NCBI RefSeq assembly: GCF_017115095.1
Contig: NZ_JABXKI010000246.1
Span: 1 to 34,555, forward strand
Direction of reading: 5' to 3'
DNA: 34,555 nucleotides
Source: Nostoc sp. NMS4
Lineage (GTDB): Bacteria > Cyanobacteriota > Cyanobacteriia > Cyanobacteriales > Nostocaceae
The translations under genes were made by a program, and so were the position numbers. The notes beneath the pieces are model-generated. The model was not told where the DNA came from, did no database searches, and was given only the letters and a program-made list of their open reading frames with translations. This document shows positions 26,775 through 34,555 of this stretch, piece after piece (position 1 is the stretch's first letter; the number at the start of each line of letters is the position of its first letter).

Positions 26775-26906
26775 ATGGAACCCGCAATAGTTCTTAGCAT
26801 TTCTGTGGCTGCCGTGGTGGTTGCCATTACCGGAATTTCAATTTATACCTCATTTGGCCCTCCTAGCAAGGAATTGAACGATCCGTTTGATGACCACGAA
26901 GATTAA
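26775..26906 (+). CDS. psbN: Photosystem II assembly protein N
   Basis: A 43-aa single-helix protein starting MEPAIVLSISVAAVVVAITG and ending PSKELNDPFDDHED. GISIYTSFGPPSKELNDPF is the hallmark. PsbN aids photosystem II reaction-centre assembly and is not a stable subunit. It lies divergently next to psbH, as expected; the spacer of about 85 bases must hold both promoters. Confidence 0.97.
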   Translation: MEPAIVLSISVAAVVVAITGISIYTSFGPPSKELNDPFDDHED

Positions 26907-26910
26907 AATA

Positions 26911-27001
26911 GTCATTGGTCATTTGTCATTAGTCATTTGTCATTGGTCATTGGTCATTAGTCATTTGTCAGTGGTCTGTGGAAAACCACAACTGACCACT
27001 G
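26911..27001. repeat. Heptanucleotide tandem repeat and hairpin after psbN
   Basis: TCATTGG/TCATTTG/TCATTAG units repeat at 26911-26970. Then CAGTGGTC (26969-26976) pairs with GACCACTG (26994-27001), with an inner TGTGG/CCACA stem. It sits between the convergent psbN and GH38 genes. It may end transcripts but has no T-run. Confidence 0.8.
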
Positions 27002-27020
27002 GCACAATAATAATGGCTCA

Positions 27021-30000
27021 CTATCGGCTGGGATTAATCGCTGGAATTACCTTGAAACTGGCGATTTTCCAAGGCTGTATTGTCAAGATTTGTTGCCCAG
27101 ACGAGAATTCAGTAACAGAGGAACGCTCTAATAAATCTACTGTATCTCCTAGATTCAACCCTAAATCACTTTGCAAAGATAACTCGGCTGTTTCTCCGTG
27201 AGATTCATAACACCTTATAATTAACTGCTGTGGGTCATCTTCAGATGGTTTCAAGGCCATCAAGATTAAATTTTCAGCTGATAAATCTAGGAAACTCACC
27301 CCTTCAATAGTCTTGTTAGCGATCGCGGGTGGTTGATAAAGTATCCTGTTGTGAGTGCTGAGTGGATTTAATATCACTTGCAACCGTATATTCAATTCAT
27401 AGCCACGCCGTACTGTATGGGCTGATTCCCAGCTACCTGTATGGGGATACAAGGTATATTTGAACTCGTGAAAACCTCGGTCAGCTTCGGAGTCTGGCCA
27501 AGTAGAACTACGTAGCAGTGTTAGGCGGAGTTGATTTGGTTTACTGTCATAACCGTATTTACAATCATTCAGCAAACTAACTCCGTGAATACCTTGGTGT
27601 GTTTCTGCGGTTAAATCAGCCCAACGCAAAGCCGGAACTTCCCATTTTGCTTGTTCTGCGGGAGTTTGTGGTTTAGTTGGCCGGCGGATTGCGCCACAGG
27701 GAATTTCATAAGTAGCAAAGTCGGCTTCAAGATTTAGAGGAAATGCAGCTTTCACTAATACATGATTTTCTTGCCAATTGACAGTTGTAGCGATGTTCAG
27801 CAGAGGTGAACCAGTTTGCAGAATATAGTCTTGGCAAAATTCCGATTCACCCAACTGACGCACCACGCGCACACGACTTTGCACTGGGCCTTGTTCTAAC
27901 CACTGAATAGATTGAAGATTTGTTGAGGGTAAGGGATGTTGGGCATAATTGGGGTCTATATTCCAAGCATCCCAATATTGACCGCTATCTTTAAAAGCTT
28001 GCAATTGATTCCCCGCCCCACTCAAAACTTCTCGTTGATAAGTTTTGTCAAAAACACTTGACAAATCTCCCGTATCAGGATCTATAACGACTCGCAAGAA
28101 TTCATTTTCTAAAATCCAGTCTGGGAGGAGTGGGGGGGATGAGGGAGATGGGGGGGATGAGGGGGATGAGGGGGATGAGGGGGAAAGCCAAAATATGCGG
28201 TAGCCTACGGGTGGAATTTCGGTGGCGAGAAATAATAGGGTTGATGATTCAGATAATTGGGAGATAAGCTGCTTTCCAGAAGTATCGTAAATCTGCCATT
28301 CTTCTGGCGTGGGTAAGGCTACAGAAACTACCTCAGAACGTTGCCAATTGAGAGAATTAAAAACGAAAATAGGTAAACTATTGGATTTTGGTGGTTCTGA
28401 TAGGGTAATGTGAGATGCGATCGCTAAAAGTGATTCCTGTAATATCTTCGTTCCTACTTGTTCCACTTGCTGCCACTGGGGTAAGGCATCTAAATAAACT
28501 TGGGTAATTGAAGAACCAGGTAAAATATCATGAAACTGTTGAAATAACACCAGTTTCCAAGCTGCTTCAATTTCTGCTTTCGGATATGTTACACCACAGC
28601 TTACGGTTGCCAAGGTAGCAAATAGTTCAGTTTGATACAATAAATTTTCACAACGACGATTCCAACGTTTTTGATCTGCGTGGGTAGTGTAACAACCGCG
28701 ATGGAATTCTAGGTATAGTTCGTCATTCCAGATGGGGAATGGGGGGGATGAGGGGGAATTATAATTACTGACAGACGCGATGAATCGCGTCTCTACAATT
28801 TGTTGTAAATATTTTTCAGCTGTCGTGAATTCGATATCTGGGAAGAAAGGGGATTTTTGCCAACGTTGGGCGGTTTCTAACATATCACGGGTGGGGCCGC
28901 CGCCGTGGTCGCCGACACCGGGAAGCCAGAGGGATTCTGGTAAACCAGTTTGGGTTTGCCATTCAATAGCGTAGGATGCCATTTTAACTGGGTCAATGCT
29001 TTCGCCGATGGGTGCAGACATCAAACTAAAGACTTCACTCCCGTCAGGCGATCGCCACCAAAAAGCCCCATAATCAAATTTAGTAGTATCATTCCACCGC
29101 AACTTCTGTGTCACAAAATACTCAATTCCGCCATTAGCGAAAAACTGCGGTAAAGTTGCACAAAAACCAAAAGAATCTGGAACCCACACTATAGTTGAAA
29201 ACTTGCCAAATTTCTCCTGAATGTAGCGCTGGCCATACAATAGCTGACGGACTATTGATTCACCAGCAATTAGGTTAAGTTCTGGTTCCACCCACATTCC
29301 GCCGACAACTTCCCAACGTCCAGCAGCTACCTGTGCTTGAATCGCCTCAAACAAATCTGGGCGATGTTCCTCAATCCAAGCATAAAGTGCTGGAGTCGAA
29401 TGACAGAAAATTAACTCAGGAAAATCTGCTTGCAACTTCAGAACCGACTCAAAAGTATTTTGCGCCGCACTCCAAGTTTCGCTCACAGGCCATAACCATG
29501 CTAAATCTAAATGAGCATGACCCAACAGAAAAATTTTAGATTTTAGATTTTGGATTTTGGATTGAATTAAATTTTGACGTAGGGACAAAAACGATCTTAC
29601 TAACTCTTCTTTCTCTGTGTCCTCTGCGCCTCTGCGGTTCGTAACCTCCCCCACCATCGCCGCCAAAACATCCAACTTCTCCGGCGCAAACCTTTGCAAA
29701 TAAAGTTGTACCACAGCTAACTCATCAGCCACAAAACCGGGATCGGGATTATTATCAATAATAGATTCATAAACTAGGAGCGATCGCACTAAAGCACCAT
29801 CACAATGTCCCGGACTGACTAACCGCAAAGCCACAGTGAATTCTTCCCCTGGCGTTACCCCTTGACTGAGAAGTACTCTCGGCGAACAATCAAATAAATC
29901 ACCCTCCAACACTAACTCGCCATTTACATAAATCTCAGCAGAATCCGCCCACCAAAGCAACGCCAGCCGCAAAGATAACCCAGCTAAGGGATAACCGTGT

Positions 30001-30251
30001 AAATCTTGGGGAACCACCAATCTTTGCAGTAGCCATAGCACTTTTTTCCCACCCGTCCAAGCAATATGTTCTTTAGCATTCAACTGGACAGGTTGCCAAT
30101 CAGACAAATCAGCAGCTACAACATCAGTAATAACCACATTAGATTCCTGATACAGCCATGTAGACTGAAGATTAACTTGACAAAAAGAGCGCAGTTGCTC
30201 AATTACTTGTGAGATAAATTTGGTCTGGGATTGAGAGACAGTCGGGGTCAT
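27021..30251 (-). CDS. GH38-family alpha-mannosidase
   Basis: A 1076-aa glycoside hydrolase of family 38, which removes alpha-linked mannose by a retaining, zinc-dependent mechanism. The N-terminal lectin-like region (about 1-200) precedes the GH38 domain. That domain has zinc ligands in GHAHLDLAWLW (about 244-252), the nucleophile Asp in WVPDSFGFCATLP (about 359), and GVGDHGGGPTRDML (about 443-455). Beta-sandwich domains follow (about 560-1076). No signal peptide is seen, so it is probably cytoplasmic. Repeat-derived peptides lie at about 203-241, 487-505 and 686-709, all in frame. The ATG at 30251 opens MTPTVSQSQ. The likely substrate is storage or cell-surface mannan or a glycan; this is inference. 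Confidence 0.92.
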   Translation of the reverse strand: MTPTVSQSQTKFISQVIEQLRSFCQVNLQSTWLYQESNVVITDVVAADLSDWQPVQLNAKEHIAWTGGKKVLWLLQRLVVPQDLHGYPLAGLSLRLALLWWADSAEIYVNGELVLEGDLFDCSPRVLLSQGVTPGEEFTVALRLVSPGHCDGALVRSLLVYESIIDNNPDPGFVADELAVVQLYLQRFAPEKLDVLAAMVGEVTNRRGAEDTEKEELVRSFLSLRQNLIQSKIQNLKSKIFLLGHAHLDLAWLWPVSETWSAAQNTFESVLKLQADFPELIFCHSTPALYAWIEEHRPDLFEAIQAQVAAGRWEVVGGMWVEPELNLIAGESIVRQLLYGQRYIQEKFGKFSTIVWVPDSFGFCATLPQFFANGGIEYFVTQKLRWNDTTKFDYGAFWWRSPDGSEVFSLMSAPIGESIDPVKMASYAIEWQTQTGLPESLWLPGVGDHGGGPTRDMLETAQRWQKSPFFPDIEFTTAEKYLQQIVETRFIASVSNYNSPSSPPFPIWNDELYLEFHRGCYTTHADQKRWNRRCENLLYQTELFATLATVSCGVTYPKAEIEAAWKLVLFQQFHDILPGSSITQVYLDALPQWQQVEQVGTKILQESLLAIASHITLSEPPKSNSLPIFVFNSLNWQRSEVVSVALPTPEEWQIYDTSGKQLISQLSESSTLLFLATEIPPVGYRIFWLSPSSPSSPSSPPSPSSPPLLPDWILENEFLRVVIDPDTGDLSSVFDKTYQREVLSGAGNQLQAFKDSGQYWDAWNIDPNYAQHPLPSTNLQSIQWLEQGPVQSRVRVVRQLGESEFCQDYILQTGSPLLNIATTVNWQENHVLVKAAFPLNLEADFATYEIPCGAIRRPTKPQTPAEQAKWEVPALRWADLTAETHQGIHGVSLLNDCKYGYDSKPNQLRLTLLRSSTWPDSEADRGFHEFKYTLYPHTGSWESAHTVRRGYELNIRLQVILNPLSTHNRILYQPPAIANKTIEGVSFLDLSAENLILMALKPSEDDPQQLIIRCYESHGETAELSLQSDLGLNLGDTVDLLERSSVTEFSSGQQILTIQPWKIASFKVIPAINPSR
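28123..28195. repeat. GGGGGATGA tandem repeat inside the GH38 gene
   Basis: Purine-rich units of GGGGGATGA/GAGGGAGATG. On the coding (minus) strand they give a Ser/Pro-rich linker such as PSSPSSPPSPSSPP at about residues 686-709, between beta-sandwich domains. Confidence 0.85.
28734..28792. repeat. GGGGGATGA repeat plus perfect palindrome inside the GH38 gene
   Basis: A short GGGGGGGATGAGGGGGAAT run is followed by AGACGCGAT-GA-ATCGCGTCT (28773-28792), a perfect 9-bp-arm palindrome of a family I recall as widespread in Nostoc. It is translated in frame (ETRFIASVSN then SPSSPPFPIW). Confidence 0.85.
29531..29644. repeat. Two interspersed repeats inside the GH38 gene
   Basis: 29531-29567 is a TTTTAGA/TTTTGGA tandem repeat, the same type as at 21482-21515. 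29608-29644 is the CTCTGTGTCCTCTGCGCCTC...GGTTCG repeat also found in lnt. Together they encode about 40 residues (including VTNRRGAEDTEKEE and SKIQNLKSK) just before the first catalytic beta-strand. Confidence 0.85.
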
Positions 30252-30338
30252 ATATTCGCTAAGATGAGGTGTTGGTTGTTTTTATTGTTTGGCGCGAGTC
30301 TCACAACTTAACAAGACTTGAACTAAAAAATTACTACT

Positions 30339-31949
30339 ATGTCTTCTGGTTCCTCTGGTCGTTATCAAAGCAGACTATTTAACTTTGTCCACCAGCAATC
30401 TCGGCGGGTGACACAACAGTGGGAACACACCTTCCGACATTTGCAAGTCGCCACTAAGTGGGGTGTCGAGGCACTACTTTACCCAGTGTATCTACTGTTT
30501 CAGTCATCTGAATCATCTGGAAAAACGCTACACACTAAAGAACCACAAACTAGATTAAAGTTACAATCAAATGATACCGATTTTCAGCCCGAAACTCTTC
30601 CCAATGCTGATAATCCCATTCAAAATGTTTTAGCAGCAGTCAATTATCTATCATCAGATGAACCCGCCTCGACTCCGACGAAAACATCTGAATATTTCAA
30701 TCCCTTAGCTTTATTGGGAGTTTTTCGGCTGAAAGTCATTGAGAATAACTCTAATCTTACTCAATCATCAAATATTACAGATAATCAAGCTGGAAGTCTC
30801 AACCCTTCACAATTAGAGAATCCCCTTCAACAGCATCTTCCAATAGTGCGAGGAATTGCCACAAATTTAATGAGTCGGAATTTAGTACTTGTTACTGCCG
30901 ACAATGAAATTTTAGATATCTTAACACCCCAACAACAGGCAAAATTAGAAGATCGAATTATTAACGAAGTTGCTAAATACTGGCAGTCCCGGCGTTTGAT
31001 TATAGCTAAAAAAGAAACGCAGCTATTACCACAAATTGACCAATTATTAGCAAAACTCACTGACAAAAATCCAGCTAAAGTTCCAGTTTTAGCCGAGGGT
31101 GTACCAAAAGATTTACTTAATACAGATAGATTATTAGGATTTCTAGATATAGCCTTTGCTAAATTGGAATCGAATGCTTTAATCCCAGTGCAAGAACGTA
31201 GCCAAGAAGTTGTTAAGGTTGCCCAAACTCAGTTAAACACATTTCTTTATGGCAAAGAACAATTAGCTGCCAAAGGAGAAATTGCACCAAATGCTGATGC
31301 TTTGGAAACTCATCCACAGAATCTTCAGAGTTTGATTGAGGCGGCGCTTAATTACTTTTTTGGTGTTGGTAATAGAAAAACATTTGAGTCAACAACCAGT
31401 AATGAAAGATTGCCAGGAAAACTATTACCATCACGTCTTATAAAAGCCTTTTCCAAAAGCCCTTTGTTAAAGAATCAAGATTTAACAGATGATCCTTGGC
31501 TAACGTGGAATGATTTATTTGGTGACACCAAAACCGTTGCCCAAAAGCCAGTTACACTTTCTGGGAGGATAAATTCTACTTTAGCTCCAAGTTTATCAGT
31601 AGGGCATTTTCCACAAAAGAATTTGAGTGTAAAACAACCTAAATTCGGATCTGGCTTGGTGCAAAGGAAACAACCAAGTAGTAATATCGCCTCTGCAAAA
31701 CAAAATCGGGCTAGCATTTCCCAAACTCAAAACGAGAGTCGTAAAGGGGAAATGTTGAAACAGCAGTCTAATCAAAGCAGTCAAGTTGAGGCGCAGCCAG
31801 ACTGGATAGAAACCAAAGCAACTTTAACTGGCTATGAGAAGCACCCCTTAGAGCAACTTCTAGAATGGCTTGATTATGTTATGGTGTGGCTAGAAGAGAG
31901 ATTTGTAAGGATTTTTCAGTCATTGCGGGAATTATGGCAGGGTAAATAA
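30339..31949 (+). CDS. Hypothetical cyanobacterial protein
   Basis: A 536-aa protein I cannot assign to a family. The N-terminus (about 1-60) is basic and helical (RVTQQWEHTFRHLQVATKWG) with a short hydrophobic patch, ALLYPVYLLF. The centre (about 150-310) is a more conserved-looking globular region, including NLVLVTADNEILDILTPQQQ and RIINEVAKYWQSRRLI. A long polar, Ser/Gln-rich segment (about 390-490) looks disordered. The C-terminus ends in an amphipathic Trp-rich helix (LLEWLDYVMVWLEERFVRIF), which may bind membrane. There are no catalytic motifs. Divergent from the GH38 gene, with about 87 bases between starts. Length and intact frame make it a real gene. Confidence 0.75.
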   Translation: MSSGSSGRYQSRLFNFVHQQSRRVTQQWEHTFRHLQVATKWGVEALLYPVYLLFQSSESSGKTLHTKEPQTRLKLQSNDTDFQPETLPNADNPIQNVLAAVNYLSSDEPASTPTKTSEYFNPLALLGVFRLKVIENNSNLTQSSNITDNQAGSLNPSQLENPLQQHLPIVRGIATNLMSRNLVLVTADNEILDILTPQQQAKLEDRIINEVAKYWQSRRLIIAKKETQLLPQIDQLLAKLTDKNPAKVPVLAEGVPKDLLNTDRLLGFLDIAFAKLESNALIPVQERSQEVVKVAQTQLNTFLYGKEQLAAKGEIAPNADALETHPQNLQSLIEAALNYFFGVGNRKTFESTTSNERLPGKLLPSRLIKAFSKSPLLKNQDLTDDPWLTWNDLFGDTKTVAQKPVTLSGRINSTLAPSLSVGHFPQKNLSVKQPKFGSGLVQRKQPSSNIASAKQNRASISQTQNESRKGEMLKQQSNQSSQVEAQPDWIETKATLTGYEKHPLEQLLEWLDYVMVWLEERFVRIFQSLRELWQGK

Positions 31950-32227
31950 TCCTAATTCGTAATTCGTCAAATCTTATTTTGATTTACAGGTTTACAGATG
32001 TAGCCTGATTTTGGAGAATTGGTATAAGCTGATAGATATTTTTTAATAACCTATTATATTTACAATTTTTCAATTTAAGGATAATTCTGATTATCTATAA
32101 TGTTATCGTAAATTCAAGGGTTTAAGAACCTGCAATCTATATGTAGCATTAGTTTCAGTCGGGGTTTAAATCCCTGTCTGAAATGTCTTTAATTTTGAAT
32201 TGTGAATTGTTATTGGTGGTTGTCTAA
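31950..32227. other. Intergenic region
   Basis: Holds a CTAATTCGTAATTCGTC fragment right after the stop at 31949 (the same short unit found at 17536, 19660 and 26040) and an imperfect palindrome, TTTCAGTCGGGG...CCCTGTCTGAAA (about 32153-32184), possibly another interspersed repeat. No gene is seen. Confidence 0.5.
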
Positions 32228-32524
32228 GTGAAAATTATTGTTTACTGTAAATACTTCAATTTCAAAAATCCATTAGAGAAACCGAAAATTGAGACATTTG
32301 TGGTAAATCTGCCTCAAATACCGAAGATAGGTGAAACAATTGTAGTCGAAAGAATTTCACCCCAAAAAGAGTTTGTAATTATCTTTGAATACATTGTGAC
32401 AGCAGTGCAATTTAATGCATCTAGGGAATCGGCTGATTCCACAGATGCTCAGGTAAACGCATTTTTGAACCACTGTTGGGAGGGAACATCAAATTTCAAA
32501 GTTACAAACTTTTTAAAACAATAA
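32228..32524 (+). CDS. Hypothetical small protein
   Basis: A 98-aa frame with a GTG start. It reads MKIIVYCKYFNFKNP at the N-terminus, then IPKIGETIVVERISPQKEFV, and ends in a polar helix. The beta-rich first half suggests a small folded domain. No family is recognised. The codon pattern and lack of repeats favour a real gene. The ribosome-binding site is weak. A MITE-like element follows it at once. Confidence 0.5.
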   Translation: MKIIVYCKYFNFKNPLEKPKIETFVVNLPQIPKIGETIVVERISPQKEFVIIFEYIVTAVQFNASRESADSTDAQVNAFLNHCWEGTSNFKVTNFLKQ

Positions 32525-32537
32525 TATCTCACAAGAA

Positions 32538-32644
32538 TATACAGCAGAATTCAGAATGGACTACGCTAACAGGAGTAAAACACGCTTTACACTTGGGTAA
32601 TAGACTTACCTTGTGTACCTCACCAATTGGGAATCTGCTGTATA
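32538..32644. mobile_element. Putative MITE, 107 bp
   Basis: Terminal inverted repeats TATACAGCAG(A)ATTC (32538-32551) and GAATCTGCTGTATA (32631-32644) bound a 79-bp centre with no coding capacity. It lies between convergent genes. Confidence 0.65.
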
Positions 32645-32673
32645 ATTTAGTAAATAACGTAACAGCTTTAAGA

Positions 32674-34555
32674 CTATATTTGTAACACAAAATCTGATGC
32701 TGTAAGAGTTGGCGCACCAGTTAAAGTTGCAAATAAACCACCACTCCCAAAACCAGCCACGCTGCCATTTTGGTTGTAGAATAACTGTCCACTCACAGGA
32801 TCGTAGACAATTTTTGCTGTGCTAGTCCCCGCTAAATTAGTGATTTGAAAATCATTGGTATTATTGAAACCTGTTCCCGCAGCCGAAGCTAACGCACTAA
32901 AAGTACTCTTATCCAGTATAATTTTGTCACCTTGAGAACTGTTGAAGTCAGTAATAGTATCAACACCAACAACAGTGGTAGTAAAGTCAGCATTGCTGTT
33001 GTAAAGGAAAAAGTCAGCACCTACACCGCCGATGAGAATATCATTGCCTTTGCCACCCACCAGAGTATCATTACCTTCAGAACCGATGAGAATATCATCG
33101 CCTTCTCCGCCTCGCAATAGGTCATTACCACTATTACCATTAATGATGTCGTTACCCCCTTGACCATTAATTACATCATTAGAGTTGTCAAAACCCGCGA
33201 CGTTATTGTTAAGGTCATTGAGGAAAGTGACGGTGTTTTTATTAAAGAGATTAGTTTGAATTGAGTTGGCATTGAAGATATCAAAACTGTCAGTTACACT
33301 GGTTTGTCCATCAAAGAGGATATTACCGATAGCTGGTTGTGAAGCATTTGCTGGTAAATTATCCAGGTTTTCTAATTGGAAGTTTTGCAGGGTAACTTTC
33401 GTAGAAGCCGCATCCAAAAAGGTGAGTTCTAAGTTATTACCATTTTGAGTTAATTGCAGATTTTGGGCAGTTAAATCACTACCGATAAATTGCAACGTAT
33501 CCAGTTGGCTAATCGCTGTTGCTGATGGATTTGAGCCAATACCAGTACCAGCAAAATCGGTGATGGTGTCATAACCATCGCCAACGCGGAAGACAAAAGT
33601 ATCATTGCCATTGCTACCGGAGATGGTATCATTGCCGCCATTACCAGAGATATTATCGTTGCCGTCACCAGCAGAGATATTATCATTGCCATTATTGCCA
33701 GTGATGTTAGCACCAACAGCGATCGCAACCCTAGCAGTACTAGTCAGGCTACCATCGCTGATAGTGTAATTGAAATTGGCATTACCACTAAACCCATTAA
33801 TTGGGGTAAACACGATGAAATCATCTGTCGAGTTGTTCTGAGTGCCGTTATAATTCAGCACAGCAGTACCGTTGGTTGCACCACTAACGCCAGTAATGCT
33901 GGGGTTACTGTTATCGATGTCAGTATCATTAGCCAGCAGAGTACTAGCTGGGATACTTAGTGCAGTATTGAAGGCAGTAGTCAAAAGATCGTTGGCTGCC
34001 ACAGGTGCATCATTGACGGGTTTGATATTGAGATTGAAAGTACTAGTAATCTTACCGCCATTGCCGTCAGCGACAGTGAAAGTGAAACTATCAGCGCCGT
34101 TGAAGTTGGCATTGGGGGTGTAGATGAAGAAGTCGTCGCTGGGATTATCTGGAGTGTTGTTGTCGTTAAGTGTCAGTCTGCCATTAGTGGGGTTGGTGAA
34201 ATCACTAATAGTTAAAGTATCGCCATCGATATCTGTATATCTACGCAGAAGATTGCTAGCAAGGATGTTAACGGCAGTATCTTCGTTAGTGGTAGCGGCA
34301 GTCTGAAAGCCAAACACTACATAGCTTTTACCGGCATTATCGGCACCTAATGCCCCGATAATCAGGTCATCGAAGCCGTCGTTGTTGATATCCCCCGCAC
34401 TGCTGACAGAACGGCCTAAGTAGTCACTCTCATCAAGTCCCTTAATCACAAAGCCATTGCTGCCATTGAGGGACGAGAGGTTGAAGCTAGCTCCAAAACC
34501 ACTATTGCTGCCAAAGACCACGTAGCTCTCCCCTGCATCACGCTGACCGTTGGGG
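32674..34555 (-). CDS. Large FG-GAP / cadherin-like / RTX secreted protein (N-terminal part outside window)
   Basis: The frame is open to the right edge, where it reads DAGESYVVFGSNSGFG, an FG-GAP beta-propeller repeat, so the true start lies beyond. Visible domains in order: FG-GAP repeats (DINNDGFDDLIIGA); two cadherin-like or tandem-95 modules (DIDGDTLTISDFTNPTNGRL...FTFTVADGNGG; NTALSIPASTLLANDTDIDN); an RTX block (GNGGNDTISGSNGNDTFVF); a second RTX block (GGEGDDILIGSEGNDTL); and a C-terminal module (KIVYDPVSGQLFYNQNG) like that of the RTX protein at 8306-10198. This layout is typical of very large calcium-binding adhesins or surface proteins exported by type I secretion. The role is inferred from domain type. 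Confidence 0.9.
   Translation of the reverse strand, partial: PNGQRDAGESYVVFGSNSGFGASFNLSSLNGSNGFVIKGLDESDYLGRSVSSAGDINNDGFDDLIIGALGADNAGKSYVVFGFQTAATTNEDTAVNILASNLLRRYTDIDGDTLTISDFTNPTNGRLTLNDNNTPDNPSDDFFIYTPNANFNGADSFTFTVADGNGGKITSTFNLNIKPVNDAPVAANDLLTTAFNTALSIPASTLLANDTDIDNSNPSITGVSGATNGTAVLNYNGTQNNSTDDFIVFTPINGFSGNANFNYTISDGSLTSTARVAIAVGANITGNNGNDNISAGDGNDNISGNGGNDTISGSNGNDTFVFRVGDGYDTITDFAGTGIGSNPSATAISQLDTLQFIGSDLTAQNLQLTQNGNNLELTFLDAASTKVTLQNFQLENLDNLPANASQPAIGNILFDGQTSVTDSFDIFNANSIQTNLFNKNTVTFLNDLNNNVAGFDNSNDVINGQGGNDIINGNSGNDLLRGGEGDDILIGSEGNDTLVGGKGNDILIGGVGADFFLYNSNADFTTTVVGVDTITDFNSSQGDKIILDKSTFSALASAAGTGFNNTNDFQITNLAGTSTAKIVYDPVSGQLFYNQNGSVAGFGSGGLFATLTGAPTLTASDFVLQI

Overview
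The window reads as chromosomal DNA of a filamentous, heterocyst-type cyanobacterium (Nostoc/Anabaena group). Evidence: adjacent psbH and psbN photosystem II genes, frequent HIP1-type GCGATCGC octamers, a dense load of short tandem and palindromic interspersed repeats typical of Nostoc genomes, and a PrcA-like calcium-dependent protease. All identifications were made by eye from translated sequence and motif recognition; no database search was run.

Layout. 1-1934 (-) is the start of a type I DNA methyltransferase gene (hsdM) that runs off the left edge. 2644-6895 (+) holds a gyrase/topoisomerase A subunit overlapping the apolipoprotein N-acyltransferase gene lnt. 7030-7674 (-) is a RluE-type pseudouridine synthase, next to a frameshifted acetyltransferase fragment. 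8306-10198 (+) is an RTX calcium-binding protein built on an exact 120-bp repeat. 10604-13459 (+) holds a D-2-hydroxyacid dehydrogenase and thiC behind a TPP riboswitch. 14094-16082 (-) is a subtilisin/P-domain protease, and 16489-17520 (+) a VOC-fold protein. 17797-21477 is an accessory stretch: two small genes, an unusual membrane protein with an HNH-like His/Asn motif, and a convergent DUF697-type GTPase. 21707-26906 is housekeeping: tpiA-folP, an SPFH protein, a small membrane protein, pth, tatA, psbH and psbN. 27021-30251 (-) is a GH38 alpha-mannosidase, followed by two unknown genes. 32674-34555 (-) is the 3' part of a large FG-GAP/cadherin-like/RTX secreted protein that runs off the right edge.

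The most striking theme is repeat traffic. Palindromic and tandem repeats lie between genes and also inside coding sequences without breaking frame (lnt, the GH38 gene, gyrA). They also form the apparent 5' ends of rluE and folP and supply the stop codon of the HNH-like gene. One repeat family occurs here both in a short 'empty' form (beside tatA) and a 'filled' form carrying an 85-bp cassette (after the VOC gene), with a second cassette copy after the HNH-like gene. The best candidate for an undescribed protein system is the HNH-like membrane protein at 18640-19665, but its link to the neighbouring GTPase is proximity only.
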